Positions 32,866-43,745 of a stretch of 64,000 nucleotides of DNA are shown one piece after another. A program made the position numbers and the translations under genes. Every line of letters begins with the position of its first letter. Within the stretch, counting starts at the first letter, position 1. A model generated the notes under the pieces. It did no database searches, was not told the origin of the DNA, and saw nothing but the letters and a program-made list of their open reading frames with translations. The DNA comes from Staphylotrichum longicolle (Eukaryota > Ascomycota > Sordariomycetes > Sordariales > Chaetomiaceae). The stretch lies in contig JAHCVI010000001.1 in the NCBI GenBank assembly GCA_019096155.1, forward strand, positions 12,028,001 to 12,092,000. The letters run 5' to 3'.

Positions 32866-34273
32866 TCATGCCTTGGGAACGGCCGTCGCCCAGGGGAACG
32901 CCGTTGCGACCGGCGACCCGTACGAGCCCAGGCTGTTGAAATCCTTGGTCGTCGGGGTGCCAAAGAAGATCTTTTGCACGTACGGCAGGATCGAGGTGCT
33001 GTGGCCGGGTTGTTGTGTCAGTTTTTGAGTTTGACAAATCAAAAATCATCAAGACCAGCTTGGGAGGGAGGATCATCATCATCAGCCAACTCACAATCCG
33101 CTCATATCACAGTGGCCGCCCCCGCGCACGCTGATGGCAATCTTGTCGCCGACCCCCAGCCAGTCATACACGACCTTGGCCGCCGGGTAGATGACCACGG
33201 CCGTGCCCTTGCTGTTGACGAACTGGTCGCCGGTGCCCTGGTCGATGACCAGCGCCCGCGGCGCGATGGCCGCCGCGATGGTGTGCGCGTCGTACGGCAG
33301 GTTCTCGGCGTGGTTGACAAACGTGCCAAGCTTGCTGTTGGTCCACCACCCGGCCCCGGACTTGCTGTTCTCGAGATTCTCGCCCTGTCCGCTCATCGTG
33401 TAGTACCGGTACGGGCCCATGCCCTGCACCCCGGACGACATGGGCATTGTCAGCGTGATGCGCGTGTCGAACAGCCCCGCCGCCAGCGCCGCCTTGCCCA
33501 GCCGCGAGCACCCCGTCACGCCCACCCGGGTCGCGTCGATCTCGGGCACCGTCATGTTGATGGCGTCGAGTGTGCGGTGGAAGCCCCACGCCCACGCAGT
33601 GAGCACGCCTAAAGTAGATTTGCGATCAGCCACTCCGGTGGGGGCCCGGGTCATGGAGACTGAGAGAGACGGGAAGCCTACCAATATCCCGCCCGTTGTA
33701 GATGCTCCAGAACGCTCCCGTCTTGGAATTGCTGTCAGGCGCCACCGACGTGTAGTCAAACTGCGCAATCGCGATGCCTGCGCTGAGATACGGCTGGTTC
33801 TGCATCCCACCGATGTTGATCACCACCGGCGCCGGCTTAGACGCCGACGCCCCCGACGGCAGCGTGATGGTGGCCTTGAACTTGCCCGTCTTGCCGCCCG
33901 CCGTCACCTCGATGTTGAGCGTCGTCCCGCTGCGCGTGGCCACCACCTTCTCCTGGCTATGGTCGGGGTAGTAGCCGTACTGGTACTCCTGCAGCATCTG
34001 CAGGATCTCGGGCCGCCGGCACTGGTACCACTCCTCAGGCGTCCGAATACGGCCCTGGCCCTTGCCTGTCATCACGTCTTTTGCATTGTCCGGCGTCGTG
34101 TACCTGAGAGGCAGGAAAGGATCGGGCAGCGTCGACTGCTGCGGGAGCTGCTGCCACGTCGGGTACGGCGACGGGATCGCGGCGCATTGGACTGTTGCTT
34201 GTCTGGTGTCCAGGGGCACAGCTGCGGCGGTGCCAATCGCAGCCGCGATGAGGGTGTACGAAGCCGCCCGCAT
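32866..34273 (-). CDS. CE15 glucuronoyl esterase homologue with altered catalytic acid
   Basis: Family CE15 hydrolyses the ester between lignin alcohols and 4-O-methyl-glucuronic acid of xylan. Three exons (34273-33682, 33608-33095, 32998-32866) give 412 residues, the normal catalytic-domain size; no carbohydrate-binding module. A signal peptide (about 1-19) precedes the mature start VPLDTRQ. The nucleophile motif GCSRLGK places Ser232, and RGGGHCD places His363. In the characterised Thermothelomyces esterase the Glu lies 23 residues after the Ser. Here that position is Ser255 in TMPMSSG, where the family usually has ESG. Asp320 (LVIDQGTGD) could serve as a substitute acid, as proposed for some bacterial members. 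Activity is therefore uncertain. A TATA element lies about 92 bp upstream. Confidence 0.9.
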
Positions 34274-34364
34274 TTGGAATTAAGGTCTGTTCTTCGAACT
34301 CCTCAGGCAGGGTCTTGCTCCCTTGAGAAGCTCCTGAGTTGGGGGACGCCAGGGGCTCCGTCGG

Positions 34365-34370
34365 TATATA
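34365..34370 (-). promoter_or_regulatory. TATA box of the CE15 gene
   Basis: TATATA on the minus strand, 92 bp before the ATG, suits the promoter of a regulated secreted enzyme. Slightly further upstream, at about 34383-34400, a C-run and G-run form the palindrome CCCCATGGGG, whose role is unknown. Confidence 0.5.
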
Positions 34371-35532
34371 CCCGGCCGATCATCTGTGGTCCGCCTCCCC
34401 CATGGGGAGGGCTATATTTGCTTAGAATAACCTCCGAGACTTCCAGTTGAGCATCCCGTCACCCGGATCGTCTGGGCATTGCACCTTGACGTTGGATCCT
34501 GTGGGGTTGGTTGATTCAACCATGACACAGTCCGTATTAACCATATTGGATCGGCGCCCAATTGCCGGACCACAACCACCTATGCTGAGTTCCAAGGCCG
34601 GGTACACCATGACAATGCGCAAGCAAGAGAATTCGAGGTTCGCACGATAGAACGCAAAGGCGTGGCCTGATATTGGATGCGGAGCAGAATGCTTGCCAAG
34701 CCCCAGGCAATATTACTCAGGTACTTGTCGGTCAAGGGACTCGAGTATATTCTTCATCCCCTTTGCCCGGAGGGGGTGGTGACGTCCATTCATGGCGGCC
34801 AGCGAGAGTTGGGGTCTACCTTCATGGCGCGTCTCTCGTCTGGTTCCATCGAACGATGGAAGACATCGCAACCTTATCTTTGATCATGATCGATTCAAGG
34901 TTCTGTGTACGTGTCGGGACTCGGCCATTTCGACTGAGGCAAGTTAAGCAGAAACCTGCTTCGACGGGGATGTGACTGAGCAGTATTGATGTTGTGCGAG
35001 GGAGTCAGGAATAAGTTCAAGTTTTCCTCGGGAGTCACCCAGTCCAATGTGGACTGAGCAAACAGCTTAGACCGATGTAAGCCAAGGTAGACCAGCTCAT
35101 CACCCCAAAACAGCGACGCGTGGCGATAGCAAAGTCCAGGACATCGCATTATTTCACGGGACAGCATAGCCTGACAGTCAGCATAGAGGTGAATCACAAA
35201 CACATAGGTAGTTTGAGGGGCACAAAGTCTCGATGGGCCGCGTCTTCTTTAACTCAAGCACATTGTAGACATTCCGAACCTCTTTTTTCAGTTGAAGTTG
35301 ACTTGATGCACAAATGCGTGATAGGACTCGGGAGAGAGCGAAGCCTGTTTCGAGTTGCGTACCTTAGGTAAGGTATTGTTCACATTGTTGCATTTCGATG
35401 GATTCTCCTCCTCGCCTCTTTGAATTGCACTCACTAACGTCACATCTCCACTCCGTTCTCGCGTCGAAGGCATAAAGCAGGAAAAAGATGGCGACATTAC
35501 TATGCTTCAGGGGTTCAGGAGCAAAAGTGAAT
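34371..35532. other. Intergenic, no gene seen
   Basis: Short open frames only. Contains one copy (35361-35375) of the recurrent CCTTAGGTAAGG element near the tRNA gene. The T-run serving as RNA polymerase III terminator for that tRNA is at 35523-35526 (AAAA on +). Confidence 0.5.
35523..35526 (-). terminator. Pol III terminator of tRNA-Leu
   Basis: TTTT on the minus strand directly after the tRNA; a second run of five T lies at about 35485-35489. Confidence 0.7.
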
Positions 35533-35644
35533 GACAAGGGCGAGATTCGAACTCGCGCCCCTTTCGAGACCACGGATTTCTCGGAGAGAAGAGGATTAAG
35601 GGTGGACCTTAACGTGGCGCCTTGGACCGCTCGGCCACCTTGCC
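35533..35644 (-). tRNA. tRNA-Leu (AAG anticodon) with intron
   Basis: Folds as a class II tRNA. The acceptor stem GGCAAGG pairs with CCTTGTC (one G-T pair), the D-arm is GCC/GGC, the anticodon stem CCACG/CGTGG, the T-arm GCGAG-TTCGAAT-CTCGC, and there is a long variable arm. The anticodon AAG is at 35610-35608, decoding CTT and, after A34-to-inosine editing, CTC. A 31-nt intron (35606-35576) follows position 37 and contains CCTTAA, which can pair with the anticodon loop TTAAGG, the classic pre-tRNA intron arrangement. A-box and B-box promoter sequences are internal, and TTTT follows 6 nt after the 3' end. Confidence 0.95.
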
Positions 35645-36009
35645 TGAGTTGGTGGAGTTGGGCAAAACTGTTTGGGTCCATGAAGCGGAGACTACAGGGA
35701 CCTCGGCGGGCTTCAAGTCTGATGCCGCGGGCAGACTTCCATAAGGTAGGTGAAGGCCTAAAGGCGGGGACGGCGATGCTCTGTCTTCGTCGCGAATTAA
35801 GGTACACAGCGATGCAGTTGGGCGAAAGGCCAGGACAAATGTAAAAAAGAAAAAAGAAAGAAACAAAAAAAAAAAAAAAATGATTGATGACTTGACTGCC
35901 GGCAAACGATGCAAACAAACATCAGCAAATATCACTTCCTAGAGGTTGCCAGACTCAACGTGGCGGCACCGAGAGGTGTGCGTTGATGTTTGCCTCCAAA
36001 GCCCAGGCA

Positions 36010-36055
36010 AACCTCCAAGCCTCCAACAAGCCTCCAAGCCTCCAAGCCTCCAAGA
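36010..36055. repeat. CCTCCAAG tandem repeat
   Basis: Five to six copies of an 8-bp CCTCCAAG unit with one CAACAAG variant. A single related CCTCCAAA lies just upstream. Confidence 0.85.
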
Positions 36056-37415
36056 GGCAGGCGTGTGGCATGTCTCAACCTGACAACCGACGCCAGCGCA
36101 CAAAACCCGCCGTGGCTTGCAGGCAAAGGCGGGTCAACGCCGGCCTTACTGTGCAATTGGGCTTGCAGATTCTGCAGTCCTTGCTGCGGTCCTTGCGAGG
36201 CCAAGACGGCAGGTAAACTGCACCTGAGTCGATCGGGTAAATTCAGGGACCTTATCGTCCGGGGTTCAGGGCTGAGATAGTTCAGAGGGCAAGAAAATGT
36301 CCAGCTTGAGTGAACACAACATGTGCAGTATTGATCTTCTCCCCGCGCTTTTCTTCTTTATATTTTCGCCAACAAAGCGTGCCAGCCGGGCACATCGGGG
36401 CGGAAAGCGGAGCAGTCACAATCTGTGCAACTGTGGCTTGTGGAGAGCGCTGGACGGGGGAACAAGAACTTGTGGCCGGTGAGGCGGCGAGGACGGTCTG
36501 TTCCGGTGCGTGTTCCAGGGTATCACATTCCTTGTTCATCCGCCCTTACACACCACCGCGCCAATTGTCGCGGCCCCATGCAGCCTGCATCCATGCATCC
36601 TCTTGCTGAGACTTCCACCCCACGTCAAGAGTGATGGGGAATCTGGGATCAGGGCTGTTGTTTCAGGCACCCAGCCTGGAGACAAGTGGAATAAGAATTG
36701 TCGATGCTACTTCAACCCCGCCATTGCAGGAAAGAGATGGACAAAAGGGATGACACGGCATGGGAAAGCACGTCAAGGCAGGTCGCAGCGAAAAAAGAGA
36801 GCTGAGACCTGTTGCCGATCATGGAAACATTTTCTTTTTCTTACCATCAAGGTTGCCCGATTTCGCCGGCCCTGGCCCTGGTCGATCGGCTGCCAAGGGA
36901 GCAAGGGCATGCGCTGTTTCCACACTCATCAGCGCTGGGCACCACTCCTTCAAGTCTGCTTCATGACATGACAAACACAATGCACCCGCGATGTGAGGAG
37001 GCTCGGTGGGTTTCTGGATCGACCACATGTGCAGGTTTTGAATCATTCGACTTGACAGACGATCTCTTTTGTATGTACTCCAGGGCTTCGAGCCTCATTT
37101 CAATCTTTTTTTGAGAGCAGCCTTGGATGCTTCGGATGACCCAACTGCCGATCGTGGACTTTACCTGCCGTTGAAACAAGGTTTCGGGATCCCAACTGGG
37201 GAACGCTCCAAGGCCCAAGCTCGGCTCGTCCACTTCCCGTCGGCAGCCTGGGGGACAGCGTCCCACCGAACCGCAGCAGAAACGGCAGCTTGGCACCATG
37301 GGAGCAACCCTCGTCGCCAGATGGAGATCGGCGTGAGCTGCTGTGCTCAAGTTTGGGATGACATGGGGGACCCCATTCGTTAACTCCTCGCCTTTTCGCG
37401 TGCTACCACACATCG

Positions 37416-37447
37416 ATGCAGTGCTGCAGTGCTGCAGTGCTGCAGTC
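37416..37447. repeat. GCAGTGCT tandem repeat
   Basis: Just over three perfect copies of an 8-bp unit (GCAGTGCT), each containing a CTGCAG palindrome across the junction. No coding context. Confidence 0.85.
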
Positions 37448-38443
37448 CTCAGACCACAAAATCGTGAAGAGTGCTCGAGGAGGGGTCCCTACCTAAGGGA
37501 TGCAGCAAAAAGCATAGACTCTCGCCAACGCTGGACAATGGCATGAAGCAGTCACTTTTACAATCATCCCCGGGTTGGGATTTTCATGATTCGGATGGCT
37601 TGGGTTTTCTATCACAGCCAACCAGCCCCGGCCAATCTCAAAACACTCCTCCACTCCGAAGGATATCGGAAACACTAAGCTTGACCCCAGCACGTGGGAT
37701 TGATATCCATTCTGTCGGTTGGGGGTCCAAGGCGGTCCCAAAGCAGCCTCGCAGCCACCCCAAATGATCGACCAAAGCCCACCCCAGACTTTCGGCCCGT
37801 TGATCTCTCCACACGCCCGCGAATCAGCACAGCCATCCAGTCACACCTGAATCACAGCACTCACAAGCCAAGGCATCACCGTGGAGGGGAGCCCGAAGCC
37901 ACCATTGGCCGGCATGCGCCCGACTCCCTGTGAGAAGCAGATCCGGGACGAAAAGCAGAACTGGGCTCAGTGTGCTTGCCGAGCTTGCCCAGCCCGTGTT
38001 CCTGGGCCCCATCGGCGACCCAGGGGACTGGGGACTGGAGTGGGGACCAATGTGGCATCGATCAACAGCCTTGTTGGAGCCTCTCACAGATCGTGAGTGT
38101 GACCGCACCATATCCCCCGATCCCCCCATTACACCATGGATCTCGCACTGGGGTTTCCGCCCTTGCTGCTGGCCAGGGCCGCGGCTTCTCGAGGATTCAT
38201 AGGCTGCGCACCCCGGGCCCCGCGCGATTCCGGCGGTACATCATCTCCTCCCGTGTGCTCGAGCCTGGCCTGGTCCGCCCGGGGTCTCAGTCCCATGGGC
38301 CATGCCGTGCAGCCCACGACGATCAAGCTCGCCCGCCCCCGTCCGGCGTCAAGCCATCCCGTTCCCTTCCCAAGCTCGCGGTTTCAGGGACCAAGTGCCA
38401 CCGCCTCGGTGTCGAACCTCAGCCCATCCATTCCGAACGAGCC

Positions 38444-40721
38444 ATGATGCTGCCACGCGAGTCCGGGGCGCCCGCCTCCACGTTGGGGTCCGAGTTCGGG
38501 ACCACCCCCGACACCAAACCGGAGGCCCGCCTCGACAGCGTCGGCATCTGGTGGATCACCTTCGGCGCCGTGTGGACCGTACTGCTGGCCGCCGGCATGA
38601 CATTCCTTTTCAGAAAGCGCAACACGCCGACCCTCCGACTGCGCTCACTCTCGTTAACCTTTGCCGGCATCGTCCTGCTGCACCTCTACTGGGCCACCGT
38701 CCAGATCGGCTACTCGGTCGGCCCGCTCGCCCCCGAGGTGGCCGAGTTCTGGATCATGAGCATCTGGTACCCCTTCGGCATCGCCCTCTTTCAGGCCGGC
38801 AACAGCCAGTTCCTCCACATCGCCAAGGCCCAGAGCCGCTTCGCCCGGCCCCCGAGCCAGATGAAGACGCGCTACGATGAGAAACGGCTGCCAGAAAAGG
38901 CCACCCTGCTCCAGCGCCTGCGTCAGATGGACTACTCCAAGCGCATGTTTATGTTTGTGGCGATGGGCATGGCTGTGCAGGTGGGCAATTCAAGAGCTTC
39001 CCCCTTTCCATGACCGTTTGATTTAACGGCGAAACGCAGCTCGTGATTGTCGTCATCATTTACATGATCTCACGCAAATTCCACCCTGATTTTGGCATTC
39101 CCGGCACCGAGGTGACGGGCAGCAGCCCCATGGAAATTGCCATGAAGCAGGGCAGGGGGTGGGAGTGGTAGGTGTTCGGTATCTTAACAGCAAGCTGAAC
39201 GTTGTCCGTTGACACGTCTAGGTGGCCCTCCATCGTTTGGCAGTTCGTATGGGCCTGGATCGTCGCGCCCATCATTCTGTGGCAGTCCCGTGGCATCCAC
39301 GACACGCATGGGTGGCAGCTCCAGACCATTGCCTGCTGCATTGCTGGGTAAGTCTCGTCAGTGACGGTATGGACCGGGCACAGACTGACATCCACATAGT
39401 CTCCCAGCTGCCCCGATGTGGCTCATTGCACTCTACGTCCCTGGAATGGCACCAGTAAACCGCTGGTTTGTGCCGCCGCAGTGGTAAGCCCCAAACATTC
39501 GGCACCTGTCCGACCTTCCACACTGACGACGGACGTAGGATCGCCATCTCCATCTTTGCAATGGAAATCTTCACCGTCTTCGTCCCCTGCTGGCAAGTCC
39601 GGAAGCACCAGAACCTCCGCCAGGAGACGCTCGAGTCCATCGCCAACTGGGAGTCCAAGAAGCGGTTCGGCGCCAAGACGGAGACGTCGAGCGACAAGAG
39701 CAGCGCACCGCCCCTGAGCCCGACGTCGACCAAGGTCGGCGACTACACCGGCTTCGACTCGTGGAAGAAGCTGCCGAGCCTCGAGGCCAACAACAGCCAG
39801 CCCAACCTCGGCAGCATCCCCGACGAGAGCGTGCTCACCATGGCCGCGCTCGAGCACGTGCTCGACAAGAACCCGGAGCCGCTCCGCCAGTTCTCGGCCC
39901 GCCGCGACTTCTCGGGCGAGAACATCGCCTTCCTGACCGCCGTCGCCGAGTGGAAGGCCGCTCTCCCCGCAGAATTCCTTCGCAGCCGCTACGACTCGTC
40001 CCCCGAACTCGTTCGCGAGCAGTTCACCCGCGCCCTGCGCATCTACACCGAGTTCATCTCCCCCCGCGACGCCGAGTTCCCCATCAACATCGCCTGGCAC
40101 GACCTGCGCAAGCTGCAGGGCATCTTTGAGCGCGCGGCCCGCAGCACCACCGCCCCCGCGGTCACCCCCGTCGTCGACGCGGCCACCCCCTTCGCCGAGA
40201 TCCTCACCCCGCCGTCCCCCACCCATAAACAAACCACCGCCACCAGCGTAGCCGAACCCCGCACCTCGCGCGACTCGCAGCAGCACATCCTCGAGCCCTC
40301 CCGCCCTTCCTCCAAACACCTCAACAACCGCGACCGCGACATCCCCCTGACGCCCACCAACCAGGACTCCTCCTCGTCCTCGTCCTCGCACCCCTTCTAT
40401 GCGGGCGACATCCCCCCGGCGTTCGACGCCCTCGTCTTCGACGCCGCCCAGGCCAGCATCAAGTACCTGGTGCTGACCAACACGTGGCCCAAGTACGTGC
40501 GCGAGCGGCGCAACTCGGAGAGCTCCAACGGGTCCGGCACGTCGGGAGCCGGGTCCGGCGCCGCCTCGACCGCGGCCGGGTCCGGGTCCGGGTCCGGGTC
40601 GTCCGAGTCGAGGAGCACGCGAACGCGGGGCGGGGCGGCGAGCACGGTGGGCGGGGGGAGCGTGGGGAGCAAGATCAGCTTCAGGGGGGCGTTGGGGTTC
40701 TTGAAGGGGGTTATTCACTGA
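38444..40721 (+). CDS. Seven-transmembrane receptor with RGS domain (GprK-like)
   Basis: Five exons (38444-38980, 39040-39167, 39222-39347, 39400-39483, 39539-40721) give 685 residues. Seven hydrophobic helices are visible: WWITFGAVWTVLLAAGMTF, SLTFAGIVLLHLYW, MSIWYPFGIALF, MFVAMGMAVQLVIVVIIY, VWQFVWAWIVAPIILW, TIACCIAGLPAAPMWLIAL and IAISIFAMEIFTVFVPCW. After these, ALEHVLDKNPEPLRQFSA and ENIAFLTAVAEWKA begin an RGS domain, which accelerates GTP hydrolysis by G-alpha subunits. A Ser/Pro-rich insert and a distal RGS half (FDAALVFDAAQASIKYL-like) follow. This architecture is that of Aspergillus GprK and plant RGS1. The protein would link an unknown extracellular signal to G-protein shut-off. 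The C-terminal (Gly-Ser)n tail is encoded by a GGGTCC repeat. Confidence 0.9.
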
Positions 40722-41373
40722 TCTTCTTATTCAGGTTGGTTCAGTCATCGGTGACGATACCTTACCTACACCGGGGGCTTTCAGTCAGTCGTTGCAAATT
40801 GTATTTTCATTTACGGTCTGTTTCTATTTTCTCTCTCTCATTTACGAAACTTTGATTCTGTCTCACGAGGGGAAATATTCTAATTGGGGTATGGAATGAG
40901 ATGCGCTGTGGTGGATGGAAAGATATCATGTCTCGACTTGAGTCTGTTTTCGCACTATACCCCTATCCGTTGTACAGTATCCTAGTCGTAGTCGTAATAC
41001 CCTCGTTTGCTACCGTGGAACATCATTTCAAAAACAGAGAAAATCATCCGATTCATGAGCGCGTCTTTCCCACGCAACAGAGCATAACGTTGTGCCACGT
41101 TCGGAAAACAAGCGGGATGCTTAGCCGTGCCTCTTGCAGCATGTTGTATTCAATCTCGACCCCTCTCCCGCTTAGACCTCGTGCCCTGAGCGGAATGTAA
41201 CTACCGAATGCACAGCGCTCGGGATTTGAGCAAGCCGTGGGGCCCTCAGATCTGAACCCTACAGACTGGGATGATGGTTGGAAAAATTGACGCTCAGACA
41301 GGCATGCCCGTGAGGTGATCGCCAGATGCAAGACGATCGCGACCCCAACTCCACCACGTTCCGAGACCCGATC
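40722..41373. other. Convergent intergenic region
   Basis: Lies between the 3' ends of the receptor and metacaspase genes. A CCTTACCTA element (about 40760) follows the receptor stop. No gene recognised. Confidence 0.5.
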
Positions 41374-42849
41374 TCACATGACAAAAAGCAAATCGGTATC
41401 TAGCGGCAAGCGAAATGACCACGGTCAGCACATCTCCATCGGAAACAGCCGGAAATGAGGAGAACGGAAGAACCCACCAAGCGGATGGCTGCACGACAGC
41501 TGGGGCTTCTGCGTGTACTTGGTCTCGAGCACGTCGCGGATGCTGTTGAGCAGCTGCACGTAGCTCTGCTGCGGGTTCTGCTTGAGGGCCGAGATAAAAG
41601 CCCAGGACATGGCGCCCGTGGCCTGCGAGGCAATGGTCGCGTCGGCGCTGCACAGGTCAGTCAGTCCATTCTATTCTCAATGCTTCTGACTTCAGAATAC
41701 TTACGATGTCTGGTCGTCCTTGCTGCCGCTCCACATGACGACGTCGGCGGGCGACGTCTTGGTCCGCTTGGTGTGCTCGTAGGCGTCGTTGCCGCGGAAG
41801 GCCGACTTGGCAAAGCCAAAGACGGAGCTCGCGACGCCGCCCATGTCACCACGGGCGTAGCTCCCGAGGGCCGACAGCAGGCCCTGGCCGGCCTCCTTGG
41901 CCAGGTTGGGCTCCTTGAGCACGCCCTTGGTGCTGTAGATGTAAGGCAGGTCCATGACGGAGCCCGAGTGGCAGCTGTCAAAGATGGCCGTCAGGCGCAC
42001 GCCGGCCTGCAGCGGAGTGACGACGCGTCTGTGGATCTCGTCGTCGACGATGTGGCCGGCCGTCTTGAAGTCGACAGGGTAGATGACCTCGTCGGTGCCG
42101 TCCTCCTCGTCGCCGTCGAGGTCCTCAGTCTGGCCGCCGTGGCCCGAGTAATGCAGGAACAAGGCATCGTTGGGCTGGGCGTTCGCCACCAGCCAGTCCA
42201 TGGCGCGGAGGATGTTGTCCTTGGTAGGCTGCATGACGGGGTTCTGCTGGTCGTCGGTCAGGATGACCATGTCCTCGCGGCGGTAGCCATGCTTCTCGAC
42301 GAGGAAGGCCGAGACGTTCTTGACGTCGTTGATGCAGCCACGCAGCTCGCCGTTCTGGCCAATGTAGTTGATGCCAATCAGCAGGGCGCGGCGCTTGCCG
42401 GTGCAGTTGGAGTACTGGAAGTTGTACCCCTGAGGCGCGCCGTGGCCAAAGGCCTGGGTGCCGGACGGCGGGGGCGGGGCAGCGCGGGACGGGTTGGACC
42501 CGCCGTAGCCCGGCCCGTGGCCGATGGGGTAGCCGTAGCTGTCATAGCCCTGCGGAGGGGGGCCCGAGGGCGGCTGGTAGTGCCGCTGCTGGGGGGGATA
42601 ATGCTGCTGCGGGGGGTACTGCTGCTGCGGGGGGTACTGCTGCTGGGGAGGATACTGGCCATAGCCCTGCTGCGGCGGCGGCGGATGTTGTCCGTAGCCG
42701 TGCTGCTGTTGCGGAGGCGGGTACTGGCCGTACCCTTGGTTCGGCGGAGGATACTGGCCGTAACCGCCGCCGCCGTACTGAGGGGGAGGGACGGGCGGCT
42801 GATGGTGCCCAGACCCTCCGTAGCCTTGGCCCGGGTATCCGTACGACAT
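41374..42849 (-). CDS. casA: Type I metacaspase
   Basis: Cys protease of the caspase clan that cleaves after Arg or Lys and acts in stress and cell-death responses. Three exons (42849-41705, 41647-41478, 41399-41374) give 446 residues. The prodomain (1-145) is Pro/Gln/Tyr/Gly-rich, with QQYPP repeats. The catalytic domain has the p20 landmarks ALLIGINYIG, HYSGHGGQTED (catalytic His237) and DSCHSGS (catalytic Cys293), and ends TQKPQLSCSHPLDTDLLFVM, the family's usual C-terminus. That end comes from a last exon of only 26 bp, whose inclusion was forced by frame and similarity. I start at the second Met of the open frame (42849), as it begins MSYGYPGQGYGG like other fungal metacaspases. Confidence 0.95.
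42565..42740. repeat. Prodomain repeat (GGGGGGTACTGCTGCTGC units)
   Basis: Imperfect 18-bp units in the metacaspase prodomain, read on the minus strand as QQQYPP or similar. The central copies are nearly identical. Confidence 0.75.
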
Positions 42850-43745
42850 TGTGCAAGACACTGGGGACTGGAATGCAGCGCCCAAAATTGGTACCGGCGG
42901 AGATCAGGGAATGGCGGAAATGACTGCGATTTTGGGGTCGCAATCTCGGGGAACAGTCAGGTTTTTGGGGTGTCGAGTTGGAGGGGTGTGTCGAGGGTTG
43001 ATGACTCGGGTGTTGAGTTGATGACAGCGGGGGCGGCTGAACGGGCTGCCTCAGCGCTCACAACTGAGGAATGGACCGCGCGGCAAATGGGGCAACGCCC
43101 GCGTCAGACAATGGTGGGGCATGGCAAAGCTGAAAAGGTGCAGGGCAGCCCACAGCAAGCACCAATGCAGGCAGGTGCTCCAGGTGGTTGGACTTCCAGG
43201 GTTCGGACGGAAATGAGGGGCCCCTGGACCCTGAAAATGGCTGCCCAAAACTCCCACTATCAGACGCCAAGACATGCCGTTGCGGGTGCTTCGGCCTTCG
43301 ACCAGCATCCGACTCCATTCTTGCCATCCTAGATTCCTACCCTCGCTGCTTGGCTGCATGACTTTGAAGCGAGCAGAGGGTGAGCACGCAGAGAAGATGA
43401 CTCGTCAGGCCCTCTTTGGTGCTTCACTGACCCACTCGACCTGACACGGTCGTCTGGTTAGACCACGAGCCGCGCGACGGGCCGCATGGTGCCATGGGTT
43501 GCTGGAGGCGGGGTGAGGGGTCTCAAGTGCTTCATCTGCCCCTCCAGCTTGTGGCTTGCCGGGAGGGAGCCAACGAGGTTCCTCAGCCAGAGCACACCGA
43601 TAAGTTCCAGGTCGAGAACCCGCCTTGCACAAACACTGAGGTAGAAATTCAATAAGTTCTGCTTTGGGCAGATGCACTTTCCTGCACTCCAGTGTCTCAA
43701 TCCCTCAATTTTTTCTCTTGCGCAAACAAGCCGCAGTGCACCGTG
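42850..43745. other. Divergent intergenic region
   Basis: 896 bp between the metacaspase and WW-protein starts, probably holding both promoters. Open frames antisense to the metacaspase run into it but are shadows. Confidence 0.5.

Larger units (their letters stand above)
35645..38443. other. Long gene-poor region
   Basis: About 2.8 kb without a convincing gene. It includes an A-rich tract (35845-35881) and two short tandem arrays, listed separately. An open frame joins the receptor gene upstream (37970-38443), but I take this as 5' leader because the receptor begins at the Met pair at 38444. Part of this stretch is probably the receptor promoter. Confidence 0.5.

Noticed and set aside
32302..33612. 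436-codon frame on +
   Set aside because: Antisense to CE15 and its introns; no domain.
37416..37447. Possible CRISPR-like short array
   Set aside because: Perfect 8-bp tandem units without spacers, in a eukaryotic genome; a simple repeat.
37970..38443. In-frame N-terminal extension of the receptor
   Set aside because: Low-complexity Pro/Ser sequence; the tandem Met at 38444 directly precedes the receptor-like N-terminus.
39423..40718. 431-codon frame on -
   Set aside because: Shadow of the RGS half of the receptor gene.
41455..43332. 625-codon open frame on +
   Set aside because: Antisense to the metacaspase; low-complexity Val/Leu/Arg composition caused by GC-rich coding on the other strand.
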